From positions 1 to 20,399 of the forward strand of contig ML770090.1 in NCBI GenBank assembly GCA_009733575.1: DNA of 20,399 nt, given 5' to 3'. Source of the DNA: Gymnopus androsaceus JB14 (taxonomy: Eukaryota; Basidiomycota; Agaricomycetes; Agaricales; Omphalotaceae). Below, piece by piece: positions 7,885-17,492 of the stretch (within the stretch, counting starts at the first letter, position 1; each line of letters starts with the position of its first letter). Under the pieces are notes generated by a model. It had not been told where the DNA came from and did no database searches. It worked only from the letters and a program-made list of their open reading frames with translations. Made by a program: the position numbers and the translations under genes.

Positions 7885-8557
7885 TTGAAGATCAGACCTC
7901 ATGCCTAGTCATTGGCATAAGAGCCATCCAAATCTCCTCCCGTGCCAAAGGTACTCTGTCTACACAAAGTACTCATGATGATATTACAGTGACCCTTGGA
8001 GCATTCGTCACCATATGTAGCGCAAAAGGTGCTCTGAGGAGAAGGCATTGAAAATTCAGGCCACTTGAAGAGCATTTCGCCACCGCTAGGAGTAAAAAGG
8101 CCGATTGGAGAATTCCTGAAATTTCATCAATTTAGGGTCCAAGATCAAATGAAGCAAAAAACATTCGCACCAGAGTAAAAAAATTCACTGTGAGGTTGAG
8201 CCAGCATCTCAAATAATGCCCGTATCCATTCATTTTTCATCAAGCCTAGACCGAAACACACAGACCAATGACAGATTGAAGGAGATTTCATATTGCTTGA
8301 AGACTCGGATAGATATCTGCAGGTTCAGCAAATATCAGCTGGACGTCGCGGGGTTAAAAAAAGCACACATACCGATCATAAATTCAATGGCTACTTCTGC
8401 TTTCCTTCAAGTGCAAGATACAAGTCTTCTACGGATACGTGAATCCAGGAACTGTCGAAATCAAGCGCTGCCTTGATTCAGGCTTAGAAGATCATAGAGA
8501 TCTAGAGTGGATTGCAAAAGAAAGCGACTCGGCGCTAGCATCGTAACTAACGTAGTT
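7885..8557. other. No gene seen
   Basis: The longest frame (8216-8476, plus) has no start context, intron structure or motif that I can support. A/T-rich intergenic sequence. Confidence 0.4.
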
Positions 8558-8710
8558 TTGATTGACCGGCTTGTTTCGGCTTGTTTCGGCTTGTTCGACC
8601 CAAACAAGCAGGTCAATCAACAAGCCGCAATTTATCTCGGTTTTCGTGACAACCCGGTTTCCAGGCCAATTTTTTTAATTTAGTGCAAGCCGGCAAGCCG
8701 AGCAAGTTGA
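8558..8710. repeat. Left TIR and CGGCTTG subterminal repeats
   Basis: CGGCTTG occurs three times within 8567-8594 and as CAAGCCG three more times by 8702. Subterminal motif arrays like this are typical transposase-binding regions in CACTA-like elements. Confidence 0.6.
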
Positions 8711-8816
8711 GCAATTCTTTCCCGTAATTTCTTTCTTCCTTCTTGTCGCTATCTGTTATCCTCTCTGAGTCTCTGGTTGAAAAGCACTAGTGCTCGTCGT
8801 GCTTAACGAAGAATTA

Positions 8817-8845
8817 TCTCATCAATTGAGCAGATCAATTGAGCA
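8817..8845. repeat. Short tandem repeat (13-bp unit, two copies)
   Basis: ATCAATTGAGCAG occurs twice in a row near 8820-8846. Confidence 0.6.
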
Positions 8846-8973
8846 GAAGGAAGAGACCAGGGCAGGTATCTATGATCAAGGGTTATTCCTTCCGCAGCGT
8901 CGAAGGTCTTTCACCACATAATGTATGCTGTATTTCCCTTTCGTGCCTGCTGCCATTCTAATGCTGTTCTAGG

Positions 8974-9294
8974 ATGGGTGGCTACCACTGTTATCTTTCC
9001 AAATGGACACTGGCGACACACGCAAAGAGTGCACAAGCAAGTTTCCCGAGGCCTACTGCTTCTGATGTTGCCATCTCTGAACTTTCACCCTATTCGTCGG
9101 TCTTGCATCAAACGTTTCCGTCTCCTACTGCAAAATCATTGATAACCCCGAGTGTGCATGCCATCTTAAGTGCATTCGATGATGCTATCGCCAAGCTCGT
9201 CTGGTATGTGATTCTAATGCTCTATTACAAGTATCACCAGCTGACACACCTGCAGGAAAGGAAGAAGTGTCCTCGGCACCTGCTAACGAGTAGC
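8974..9294 (+). CDS. Doubtful small spliced ORF in the left part of the Plavaka element
   Basis: An open frame from ATG at 8974 encodes a Ser/Thr/Pro/Ala-rich stretch (for example PTASDVAISELSPYSSVLH) to about 9205, where a GTATGT donor follows. After a possible acceptor at CACCAG (about 9240) another frame reads ADTPAGKEEVSSAPANE and stops at TAG near 9292. The phases of the two parts do not join in the simplest model, so either the borders are different or the gene is broken. No family is recognised. It may be a remnant of a third element gene or simply non-coding. Confidence 0.2.
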
Positions 9295-9422
9295 TTGGTT
9301 GTTCAAGCTGTAATTCCATGAGTATTATCGCTGTTGCATCTATCCCTCACCTCATGCTTACATTAGGAACGCCTTCCTCTTCATTTCATCACCTCCCCGC
9401 TTTTGCTTTCCTAACAGACCCC

Positions 9423-9500
9423 TCATAACTGTACTCGATGTTTATCATAACCGACTCGACATTTATCATAACTGTACTTGACGTTTATCATAACTCTACC
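9423..9500. repeat. Tandem repeat, about 22-bp unit, three and a half copies
   Basis: TCATAACTGTACTCGATGTT-type units start at 9423, 9445, 9466 and 9488. They vary slightly (CCGACTCGACAT, TACTTGACGT). Confidence 0.8.
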
Positions 9501-9837
9501 TTTACCGCGACCACTAGTAGCTTTTGATCCTTTTGCCTAGGTTGAATTAGAGCATAAAAACATGTTGACAACTTCAAACGGAATGATTTGCCAGTTTCGC
9601 TCTCCACTCAAGCTTGAAGATCCTGTGAGCATGCTATGATCACAATTCAAGTTCTCAGAACCAAAGATTCATCAGTCGGCTTGGTATGCGCACTATATTC
9701 ACGCAGTGCAGGTAGCTATGTACAAGTAACTATATGAAATACACGTTGATCTGCAATAGTGAAACAATAACAAAGTAATAGCAAGAAGAAAAGCGAGCAA
9801 AAACAATAGCGACAAACAATCAACAGCAAAAACAGAA
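9501..9837. other. Intergenic, downstream of the DUF6532-like gene
   Basis: No coding frame is supported. There is an A-rich tract at 9755-9840 just beyond the stop codon of the minus-strand gene. Confidence 0.4.
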
Positions 9838-12116
9838 TCAAGTATGGCCTTTGACGGGGCTACCAATGTATAAGTTTGATCTAGCAGCCTGCATGGCTTG
9901 GGAAGCTTTTAGAGGCTGATGACGAGAAGATTGCTGCTCCATCTCGACCTGGCATTTGGTTAAGATACTCTTCCAACGACGGGCCGATAGCTTCTGGATG
10001 TTAACCATATAACCAGAGACCATAGTACCTATCTTGGTGTTAGAGAATTCGCCCACACTAGACTTCGATCTAGTTTCAAATGCAAGAAAAGCTTGTTCGA
10101 CCTGTGTTTAACAGTCAGCCAATAGTTCATAAAAGAAGAATTGCAGCTTACTCCAGTCGCCACTAACGCAAGAGCACCAATGGGATGTCCCAGATCGCCA
10201 AATACGGACTACTTCAGTGGTTTAAGATACCACGTCAGCACATGTATGATGAAATGGGACTCAAAAATGTCGTCAGGAAGCTGGATAACAATTATTAGAT
10301 TATGAAAAATAGGAGTTCGGGAGTCACTACCATGTACATAGGATCATCTGGCATTGGATGGTCGCGCTTTACTGGAATACCAAATAGGGCAGGACCATTT
10401 GGTAAGGCCCATTCAACGTAGCTCTTGATGCTTACAGGATTGTTCGGTGTCAATTTGTTGAAAAACTTCTCTACATATGCGAGGGTGAGGGATCCAGCCT
10501 TTCCCCGCCGTTCAATGATACGTGCAAGGGCCTGAAAAGAGTCAATCAGTCAAAGTTATTGGAGTATGAACAAAAAATTTGCCTTGTCAAATATAACATC
10601 GTTAACTTCAACAGTCCAGGAGTGGCCAGGAAAAGCTTTATCGAGGACTGCCTGTATATGCTTTGCAAAGTTATCCTTGGTGAACTCCATGAATGGCAAC
10701 TCCGAGCAGCAAAGTTTATGATATAAACTTGGCAAAACGACTTCCTCCCAACTCTTCTCGACCCATTGTGGAAGCTTCGTATTGCTGTTTTTGGTGCGCG
10801 CATGTGAAGTTTTGGCAGCAGTGACCGTTGCATGAGTTACAGCCTCACTTGGAGGATTAGTGGTACTGGCGGCAGATGTATTTGTGTTCTTGTTCTTGCT
10901 TGCGCTGGCACGTTTATCCTTGTGAGATTTTCCAAGGGCAACAGAAACCATCTTAACAAAAGTATGATCAGTTATAGTCCTACTTCAAAACATCGTCACA
11001 TACATTATTCTGAAACTGGATCATGGTAGACATTTGTCCTGGTGCCGGTCGCGTAGATAACATAATATCATCTGTAATCGCTCCTAGTGCCGACTGATCA
11101 TCTGTAGTTTCTCTACCTGCTAGTGCTTTCCAGTTCGATGGGAGACCAGTTTCCTTACTGTGGCGGAACGTGGCAGGATAAGATATAGAAGCAAGAACAA
11201 AAACATGTGACCTACCTTTTCCCAGCTCTCCCTCCTTTTCCTTGCACGACAGGGGTGGAATGACCAGCAGCGGCTTGGACAGTCTCTTTAGCAGCACCTT
11301 GGACAGCTTTTATCGTATCAACAGCAGTACGTGTAGCGCCGCGAGCGGGTTTCGTGGGCCGTTTGCTACGCTGTTTGAATGGTCAACCTTTGAATAATAC
11401 AATGCGTTTAATAATTTAATTCATACCTTTGGTGGTAACGTATTCTCCTCAACATCGGACTCCTCAGAGAGGAGTCTATCCACATCAGAGAAGTTGAACT
11501 CTTCACCGGAAGTGACATGGTTCTCATCACCAAAAGGATTGAAAGGATCTTCTTCTTTGTCAATGTCAGAAAGCCTCAGAACCACGTTTGCTTGCTCTTC
11601 AGCAAGCGCAGCCTCTGTAGCCAGCTCTCGGTGCGCCTGAGCATGTAGGTGTTCTTGATATTGAGCTTGTTTCTGCTCCTCCAAAGCAATTGCAGCTCGT
11701 TTCGCAGCTGCTACTTCAGCAGAAGTTTTCCTACGGCGCGGTTTATCGGGGTCTGCAATGTTGACTGCACGTGTAGTGCGCTCTGGAAGAGGATCACGTA
11801 CAGGTGCGATTTGGGTCCTTGGCCTTGGTTTCGGCCGACTGTTTTTGGCAACGGTTGGGGCTGCTGCTTCGATCTCTTCAACTTCATTGCCTGCCATATT
11901 TTCCTCCTCAACAGTGGCTGACTGTTTTCTGTTACTTTTATTTTGACTTTGACCACCTCGTCCTCGTTCTTGTGCCTTTCCTCCTCTTCCCCTTGCTCCC
12001 GCCACTGGAGTAGCATTTTCGACGACAGGCTCAACAGAAGATGGATTGTCTGGAGTGGTGATAGGCAAATTGAGAAGATTATTGTTCGGGCCTGCCTTGA
12101 CCTTGGGGTGTGGCAT
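9838..12116 (-). pseudogene. DUF6532-like gene, divergent partner of the transposase, one in-frame TAG
   Basis: Seven exons on the minus strand join in phase to 653 codons: 12116-11427, 11370-11216, 11157-11004, 10951-10583, 10531-10331, 10280-10152, 10101-9838. All introns are 50-58 bp; the fourth (10582-10532) is GC-AG. Residues 1 to about 330 are low-complexity and basic or acidic (RGRGGKAQERGRGG, an Ala/Glu helix near 130-180, DPFNPFGDENH). From about 390 the protein looks folded: PQWVEKSWEEVVLPSLYHK, KALARIIERRGKAGSLTLAYV, VEKFFNKL, FESHFIIHVLTWYL, GALALVATGVEQAFLAFET. This pattern resembles fungal DUF6532. The function of that family is unknown. A TAG at 10211-10209, between the last-but-one blocks, interrupts an otherwise conserved-looking exon, so the gene is probably a recent pseudogene. 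The start codon faces that of the transposase 124 bp away. Confidence 0.7.
10532..10582 (-). other. GC-AG intron
   Basis: The exon ends GACAAG, the intron starts GCAAAT and ends CTTTTCAG, and the next exon GCCCTTGCACG continues in phase. No GT donor nearby gives an open frame. Confidence 0.6.
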
Positions 12117-12240
12117 GGCAGCAGTTGAGACTCGAGGTTATGATTGTTTTGGGCAAGAATTCAGTATTTACCGATGTTTTTTTTCGTGGAATTAACATCA
12201 TTGGACTTTAATCACTCTTTCTCAAGCCTCATATTTCTGA
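12117..12240. promoter_or_regulatory. Shared 124-bp region between two divergent genes
   Basis: Start codons face away at 12116 (minus) and 12241 (plus). The interval is A/T-rich with a T8 run at 12176-12183 and no clear TATA box. It must hold both promoters unless an undetected upstream exon exists. Confidence 0.5.
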
Positions 12241-15200
12241 ATGCCTTTTCAACAGCAGCATTATATCTGTCGCGAATGCACACCCTCTAAAACTTTCAAG
12301 AGTTTTCGCTGGTTCACAAACCACCAAAATCTCTGTCACCGCAACTTGTCTGATTCCGATCTGGATCCCAATGACAAGGACGAAATCAAATTTACTTATA
12401 AAACACATCCTCGTCTTAATGGTGAGTTCCTTGCGCAAAGATTTTTTATCACTTTAATTGGCATATTTTCAGCTTTACCTTGCGACGAGACAGGTGACTT
12501 CCTTCCACCACATTCTCCTCCTGTTCCCGAGATGCCAGAGCCTCCTCCACATAGCCCCGAATCATGGGCACCCTTTTCTGATCGCATTGAATTTGAATTT
12601 GCACAGTATCATTTCGCTGAAGTTCAAAGCTCAAAGAGGCAGATAAATCGTGCGCTAGATATGTGGGCAGCCACTGAAATTAAGCATGGTGGAACTGGTG
12701 CTCGTTGGTCCTCAGCTGAAAAGCTTTATGAAACTATTGACTCTATTCGGGAAGGTGAAATTTCATGGACAACATACAAGGTCAAATATAACGGGCCTCT
12801 TCCTCCTGGAACACCTCCGAAGTGGATGACACAAGAGTATGACTTGTGTGTGCGCGATGTCAAAGATTTAGTCCACGAGCTGCTCAGAACCGAAGATTTC
12901 AACGGGAAATTTCATTACCAGCCATACAAGCAATTTGAGAATGGCGAAAGACGATTCTCAAATCTCATGTCGGCTGAATGGGCTTGGAAACAAGCGGTGA
13001 GTAATTATATTTGATATTTCAAATGAATATTTACACTGGCACCTCCAGGATACAATCGCCCAGGACCCAAATATGTTTGGCTCTACGTTCATTCCAATTA
13101 TCACCGGTAGTGATAAAACAACAGTATCAGCAATGACAGGCAACCAGGAGTTCCATCCTGGTTATATCTCACTCGGAAATATCACAAATGTGGCGCGTCG
13201 TGCGCATGGTAATAGTATGGTACCATATGTTTTTCTACCAATACCAAAAGGTGCGACTATTTCCGAGTCTTTGAGAGGCATTTAAACTGAAAGACACGTT
13301 TTTGTCCTGGTAGCTGGAAAAAGGCATCGGCGTAAAATTGAATATCAGCGCTTTGTATGCCAAATGTATCATGCTTGCTTGTCAACATCCCTTCAACCGT
13401 TGAGGGATTCAATGTCAAATTTTGAAGTTGTTCGCTGTCCGGATGGCCATTATCGATGGGCAATATATGGATTGGGCCCTTATATTGCTGATTATCCCGA
13501 GCAAGTTCTTTTAACAGCTATAGTACAGAACTGGTGTCCAAAGTATGATATCTCTTTCAATAGACACATTCTTTGAACTGATATGGTTGTCCGCACTAGG
13601 TGTTTTGCAAAAACAAATGATTTAGATGGTGACCTGGAAGGATCTGACCCCATGCAGAAGCACGCTCGAACTCGGGACATGACCGAGTTCATGATACGCA
13701 TTTGGGATCCAGGAGTATTGTGGGATGAGTGGGGCATGAGGGCGGATTTCGTGGTATGATAACTGGAAGTTTATATGCAATGCAACCAGGCTGATTGATG
13801 GTGATATTATAGCCTTTTACCTTTGATTTTCCCCGAGCAGACATACATGAACTATTGTCTCCTGATTTGCTTCATCAAATAATCAAAGGGACGTTCAAGG
13901 ACCACCTCGTTACCTGGATTAATGAGCTGATTCTCAAGTACTATGGAACGGGTCGGGGGGAAGAGATAATTGATGATATCGATAGAAGGTAATCTTCCAA
14001 TAATTCACTTCTGACTTTGTGATATGGCTCAATCTGGTTTCAGGCTAGCTGCAGTGCCCACATTTCCAGGTATACGACGATTTGCACAAGGAAGAGATTT
14101 CAAGTAGTGGACTGGTAACGACTTGAAGGCATTAATGAAAGTGAGTTTCATAATGTGGTCTCACACTACTACATAGTTTCTTATCAGTCAATATGCTACA
14201 GGTATATATTGCAGCAATCAAGGGATATGTGCCTTCTGATGTTGTCCTGTGCCTCCAAGCATTTCTGGATTTTTGCTATATCGCCCGACAGAACTCTCTA
14301 CTGACATCTGACATTCTTGCTTTGGACAAAGCACTTGCACAATTCCACCACTATTGTCAGGTTTTCGTATGCTATGGAGTGCGAAAGTCAATATCCTTAC
14401 CTCGTCAACATGCGATGAAGCACTACTCACCTGGCATCATATCATTTGGGGCACTGAACGGCCTATGTTCTTCGATCACTGAGTCCAAGCACATTGACTC
14501 AGTTAAGGAGACATGGCGCCGGGCTGGTAACAGGAACCCCCTTCCTCAGATGCTCACATCTATCACTCGTATGGACCAACTGAGTGCATTAAACAGAAAG
14601 CTCGCGCGCCGTGGCATGCTTGATGACACTGTAGCTGCCTATACTGCCAAGGTGCTCGCTGGTCACGCACCTGCTCCGAAACATGTTGATTTGAATGACG
14701 AAGAAGATGAAGAAGACGATGAGCATGATGACGGTATTGAGAATGAATGCGGACCCATTTCGGGACCAAAGGTGCTCTCATCTGTGAAACTGGGTACAAT
14801 GCGATGTAAGTTGACCAATCTCAACCTCAGTCAGTCACTAATCTCGCTGGACCAGGATATGGCTACCCAAGACAAGCAGATGTTCTCAGTCGGAAGATTG
14901 GGCAGCCCACCTTCAATCGGTGCATCCTAGAGTTTCTTCATGATCTCGATAACCCACAATCATCAACCTCAGCCTCTGACATCCCTATTCAGCACCTTCC
15001 ACTGTTTGCGCAAGATATTCATGTATACCACTCAGCGCTTGCCCGTTTCCATACTCCAAGTGATCTCTGCGGAGTCGGAGGAATGTACCGAGAAGGTCAA
15101 ATCCCAACTGGTATGGCGTAGGCGGACCGCGCCGTGACATGGTCTTGGTAGATGTCAGCGACTCGGATGATATCCAAACCATTCATGGAATGGTACCTGC

Positions 15201-15531
15201 ACGCGTCTTGCTTTTCTTCACCTTCAAATATTATAATGAAGTTGTCGAGTGTGCATTTGTTCAATGGTTTGCACCAACTGCTAATGGCCCAGACAGAGAA
15301 ACAGGAATGTGGATGGTTGTGCCAGAAAAGCTGTCAAATGGGACTCCGTCGACAGCAGTTGTTTCACTGAAGGCAGTCGTACGAGGAGTACATCTCATTC
15401 CTGACTTCGGGGACACTCCAATTCCAGAAGACTTCGATTACACTGTTTCGCTGGATGTCTTCCCATCATTCTTTGTTAACCGATATTCAGACCATCATAT
15501 GTATGAATTGCTGAAAGCACCACAAGAGTAA
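12241..15531 (+). pseudogene. Plavaka transposase gene with two nonsense codons and a frameshift
   Basis: Nine exons: 12241-12421, 12473-12996, 13049-13250, 13314-13542, 13600-13753, 13813-13988, 14044-14140, 14202-14805, 14856-15531. Introns are 50-63 bp with GT-AG borders. About 947 residues. An N-terminal C2HC-type zinc finger (CREC...H.NLCH, residues 10-34) is followed by Plavaka blocks: LCVRDVKDLVHELL, TGSDKT (Asp about 256), YIADYPEQVLL with CPKC, SPDLLHQIIKGTFKDHLV (Asp about 448), NGLCSSITESKHID (Glu about 615), an acidic run EDEEDDEHDD, KIGQPTFNR, YHSALARFHTPSDLCG, and ARVLLFF with GMWMV. The putative DDE residues are all kept. Lesions are TAG at 14105-14107 before WTGND (Gln expected from family memory), a TGA formed across the 14805/14856 splice, and loss of one base near 15091, after which NWYGVGGPRRD is read. 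Without these it would be complete. Confidence 0.88.
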
Positions 15532-15796
15532 AAGATATTAGAGAGTATGTTGTAGTATGTTTTATATACATGATGGTGAACACTCTCGGTCGTAATTGCT
15601 TCAGAAGAAAATGAAATCATAAGCATATTGTCACTGAGCAAAAGAAATCGCGCACATCAAGTAGATATTCCTTCTACCCTATCCTATAGCTCAGTTTTCG
15701 CTCATGCTGAAGTATGCAAAGCTCCAGTGCAGGTTGTTGATAGAGAGAGAGCATAAAACGATTCAAGCTGAGGTTGCGAGATTGTAGGTTGTGACT
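15532..15796. other. 3' flank of the transposase gene
   Basis: No frame is supported. A/T-rich sequence between the transposase stop and the right subterminal repeats. Confidence 0.4.
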
Positions 15797-15835
15797 TGCC
15801 GGCAATCCGGCAAGCCGGTCAAGCCGGTCCATCAA
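15797..15835. repeat. Right TIR and subterminal repeats of the Plavaka element
   Basis: CTTGCCGG, CCGGCAAGCCGGT and CAAGCCGGT repeats end in CAAGCCGGTCCATCAA, the inverse of the left end. Confidence 0.6.
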
Positions 15836-15870
15836 TACACAGCTTCTTACGATGTAACCGAAGCAAGTCA

Positions 15871-16570
15871 GCCTGCCCTAAAGTCCACGTGCCGCGAGCC
15901 ACAACCTCGAACTTTCTAAATTCTCTGCCTAAGTCACCTGTTGACAAAGGAGATCTTTGCTAGCGAAAAAAAGAATCGACTCAACAAAGGTTCAAAATAA
16001 CCACACTGAATCACGCGATTCAACTAGCAGGGCATTGAAAGCAAGTCCAGTATGTTGAGCTATTCCGACACATGAAATTTGCTGCGAATTTTTGAACGAA
16101 GTGGTATCGTAAAACTTGAAAGCTGCAAACAGTCCATTAAAAACGAAAGCATGATCGTAATTGGAGAAATCTTACAGTATTATGTCGATTCTCCATATAT
16201 TGAGGTTAAGGCCAAGCAAAAAAGGATATTCCAACATTTCTATCCATTTTTCATGATGCCATTATTTAATTAGACTTCGAGGTTGTTTAACATTCCTTTG
16301 AGAACATCTTTTTTCCGTTTTTACGGCTCTGACTTGTCTTTTTTTTTTTTTGCTTCTACTCTTCGATTTTTTCGTGCTAACGAAGTATTCTTTCATCTAG
16401 GAAACTCCGCTGCTGCAGCGCTAATAGCTCTATAGAACGTGAGTCGCTGTCTGCCCTATCCTGCCCTCTTTCTTCCCCGTACGACACATCGTCGGTTGTA
16501 TCATTTTGGCATAAGGTTCCCGAGGCTGACGCTGCTTATTTTTTTTCGAATGAAGGAGGTTGCATGAACG
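15871..16570. repeat. Dispersed repeat, left copy (segments D-A-B)
   Basis: Segment D (15871-15904, CCTGCCCTAAAG..CACGTG) and segment B (from 16226, then about 16324 to 16566, including ATTTTTTCGTGCTAACGAAG and CTGCTGCAGCGCTAATAG) are in the same orientation as in the right copy at 19743-20399. Segment A (15935-16214, CACCTGTTGAC...GAGGTTAAGGCCA) is in the opposite orientation. The left copy also has about 80 bp between 16238 and 16323 that the right copy lacks. No long ORF. The element type is unknown. Confidence 0.75.
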
Positions 16571-16613
16571 CCAAGTGAAGTGAATGTGGGTAATCAAAGA
16601 ACAGACTACCGAC

Positions 16614-16772
16614 ATGGATTCTCCGGTGGTCATTGCTCACTATGGTGCGTATTTTACTTCGTGAAAAACAGGCACAGTTTAGCTGATTTCCGTAGGTTAG
16701 CTCGTAAGCTTGGCAAACCTGCAAAATGGCCCTCCGTCGGCCGGACGACATCTGCGACAGGTGAATAGAACC
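16614..16772 (+). CDS. Candidate tiny spliced gene or first exons of a broken gene
   Basis: ATG at 16614 opens MDSPVVIAHY, a 56-bp GT-AG intron (16645-16700) follows, and the next exon reads ARKLGKPAKWPSVGRTTSAT before either a stop (TAG near 16768) or a GTGAAT donor. Further right, 16853-16915 contains VDPYVNSVVIRAAQTLIPC and 16897-17085 has another open stretch, but I found no phase-consistent joins among them. The protein-like composition suggests a real but damaged gene. No homology is recognised. It is convergent with the kinase gene. Confidence 0.27.
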
Positions 16773-17085
16773 TCATTCCATTTTCACTTCCTCCCAGTTC
16801 TTTTCATGCGATGCCATTCAAAAGTCTTACATTTCGTCGGAGGGTTGATCCCTATGTGAACTCCGTTGTCATTCGTGCAGCTCAGACTCTTATTCCATGT
16901 TGACCGTGTCATTCGTCCCACTTATGACTCCGTCCGATGTCGATGTCCTTCCAGAAAATGTTTATTCTTGTCAATGTCATTGGATTTTTTTCTGCTTTCT
17001 TCCGTTTTCTCTTTCCCATACTATCGCTACCTACGCGAGAGACATTCAATTCCATCAATCTCTTCGTGATATTATACGCTTGTGA

Positions 17086-17492
17086 TGAGGGCTCATGTCT
17101 ACATTGAAGTCGTTCAAACCTCCGACAGTTAGATACATATATGTATCGGGTGAGCTCTTTGCGCTTGATATTTGTTTAATGGCTCATGAGCTGTTACCGT
17201 TAGCTGCAGGTTGCATTGTTCGGTCCCGTTCCTGTTGACAGATGTCGTTCAAAACCTTTAACATAGAGTCGAGATCGGAGTTGGCTTTTATCAATTGACC
17301 GAGGATGAAGGCTAGCCTGGTCAATGATTGTTTGCTTCTCCCATGGAGTAGCTTACATACTGCGCTTCGACGAAGCCAACTAGTTCTAGATTTCATAAAG
17401 AAATAGTGCCTGTTGTGAACAGGGACTACTGTATAGACAGTGAAAGATGAAGACACAGTCCTCGTTCTTGACTGTTTCCTGTCTCTACGAGG
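17086..17492. other. Interval downstream of the kinase
   Basis: A minus-strand frame (17456-17184) contains a plausible helical segment (KANSDLDSMLKVLNDICQQ), and a GTATGT...CAG intron could be drawn at about 17362-17318. It might be a further 3' exon of the kinase or an old gene remnant; the kinase frame already ends at 17493. Confidence 0.25.

Larger units (their letters stand above)
8558..15835. mobile_element. Plavaka-type DNA transposon (two divergent genes)
   Basis: The left end TTGATTGACCGGCTTG (8558-8573) and the reverse complement of the right end (TTGATGGACCGGCTTG, 15835-15820) match at 15 of 16 bases. Each end is followed inward by several CGGCTTG/CAAGCCG copies (8566-8705 and 15797-15828), the subterminal-repeat design of CACTA-like elements. 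The 7.3-kb interior holds a Plavaka transposase gene and a divergent DUF6532-like gene. No target duplication is evident next to these ends (GTT on the left, TAC on the right), so the true ends may differ by some bases or the duplication has decayed. Confidence 0.6.

Noticed and set aside
9423..9500. CRISPR array
   Set aside because: The units are contiguous tandem repeats without unique spacers, in a fungal genome.
11649..12128. Several plus-strand open frames over the first exon of the DUF6532-like gene
   Set aside because: They are antisense shadows of a well-supported minus-strand exon; they have no motifs and no introns that fit.
14793..14855. Alternative donor GTACAA at 14794 that would avoid the TGA across the splice
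   Set aside because: The GTAAGT donor at 14806 is much closer to consensus and keeps residues expected before the GYPR block; the alternative is possible but weaker.
8558..15836. A target-site duplication for the Plavaka element
   Set aside because: The bases next to the proposed ends (GTT and TAC) do not match, so I do not claim one.
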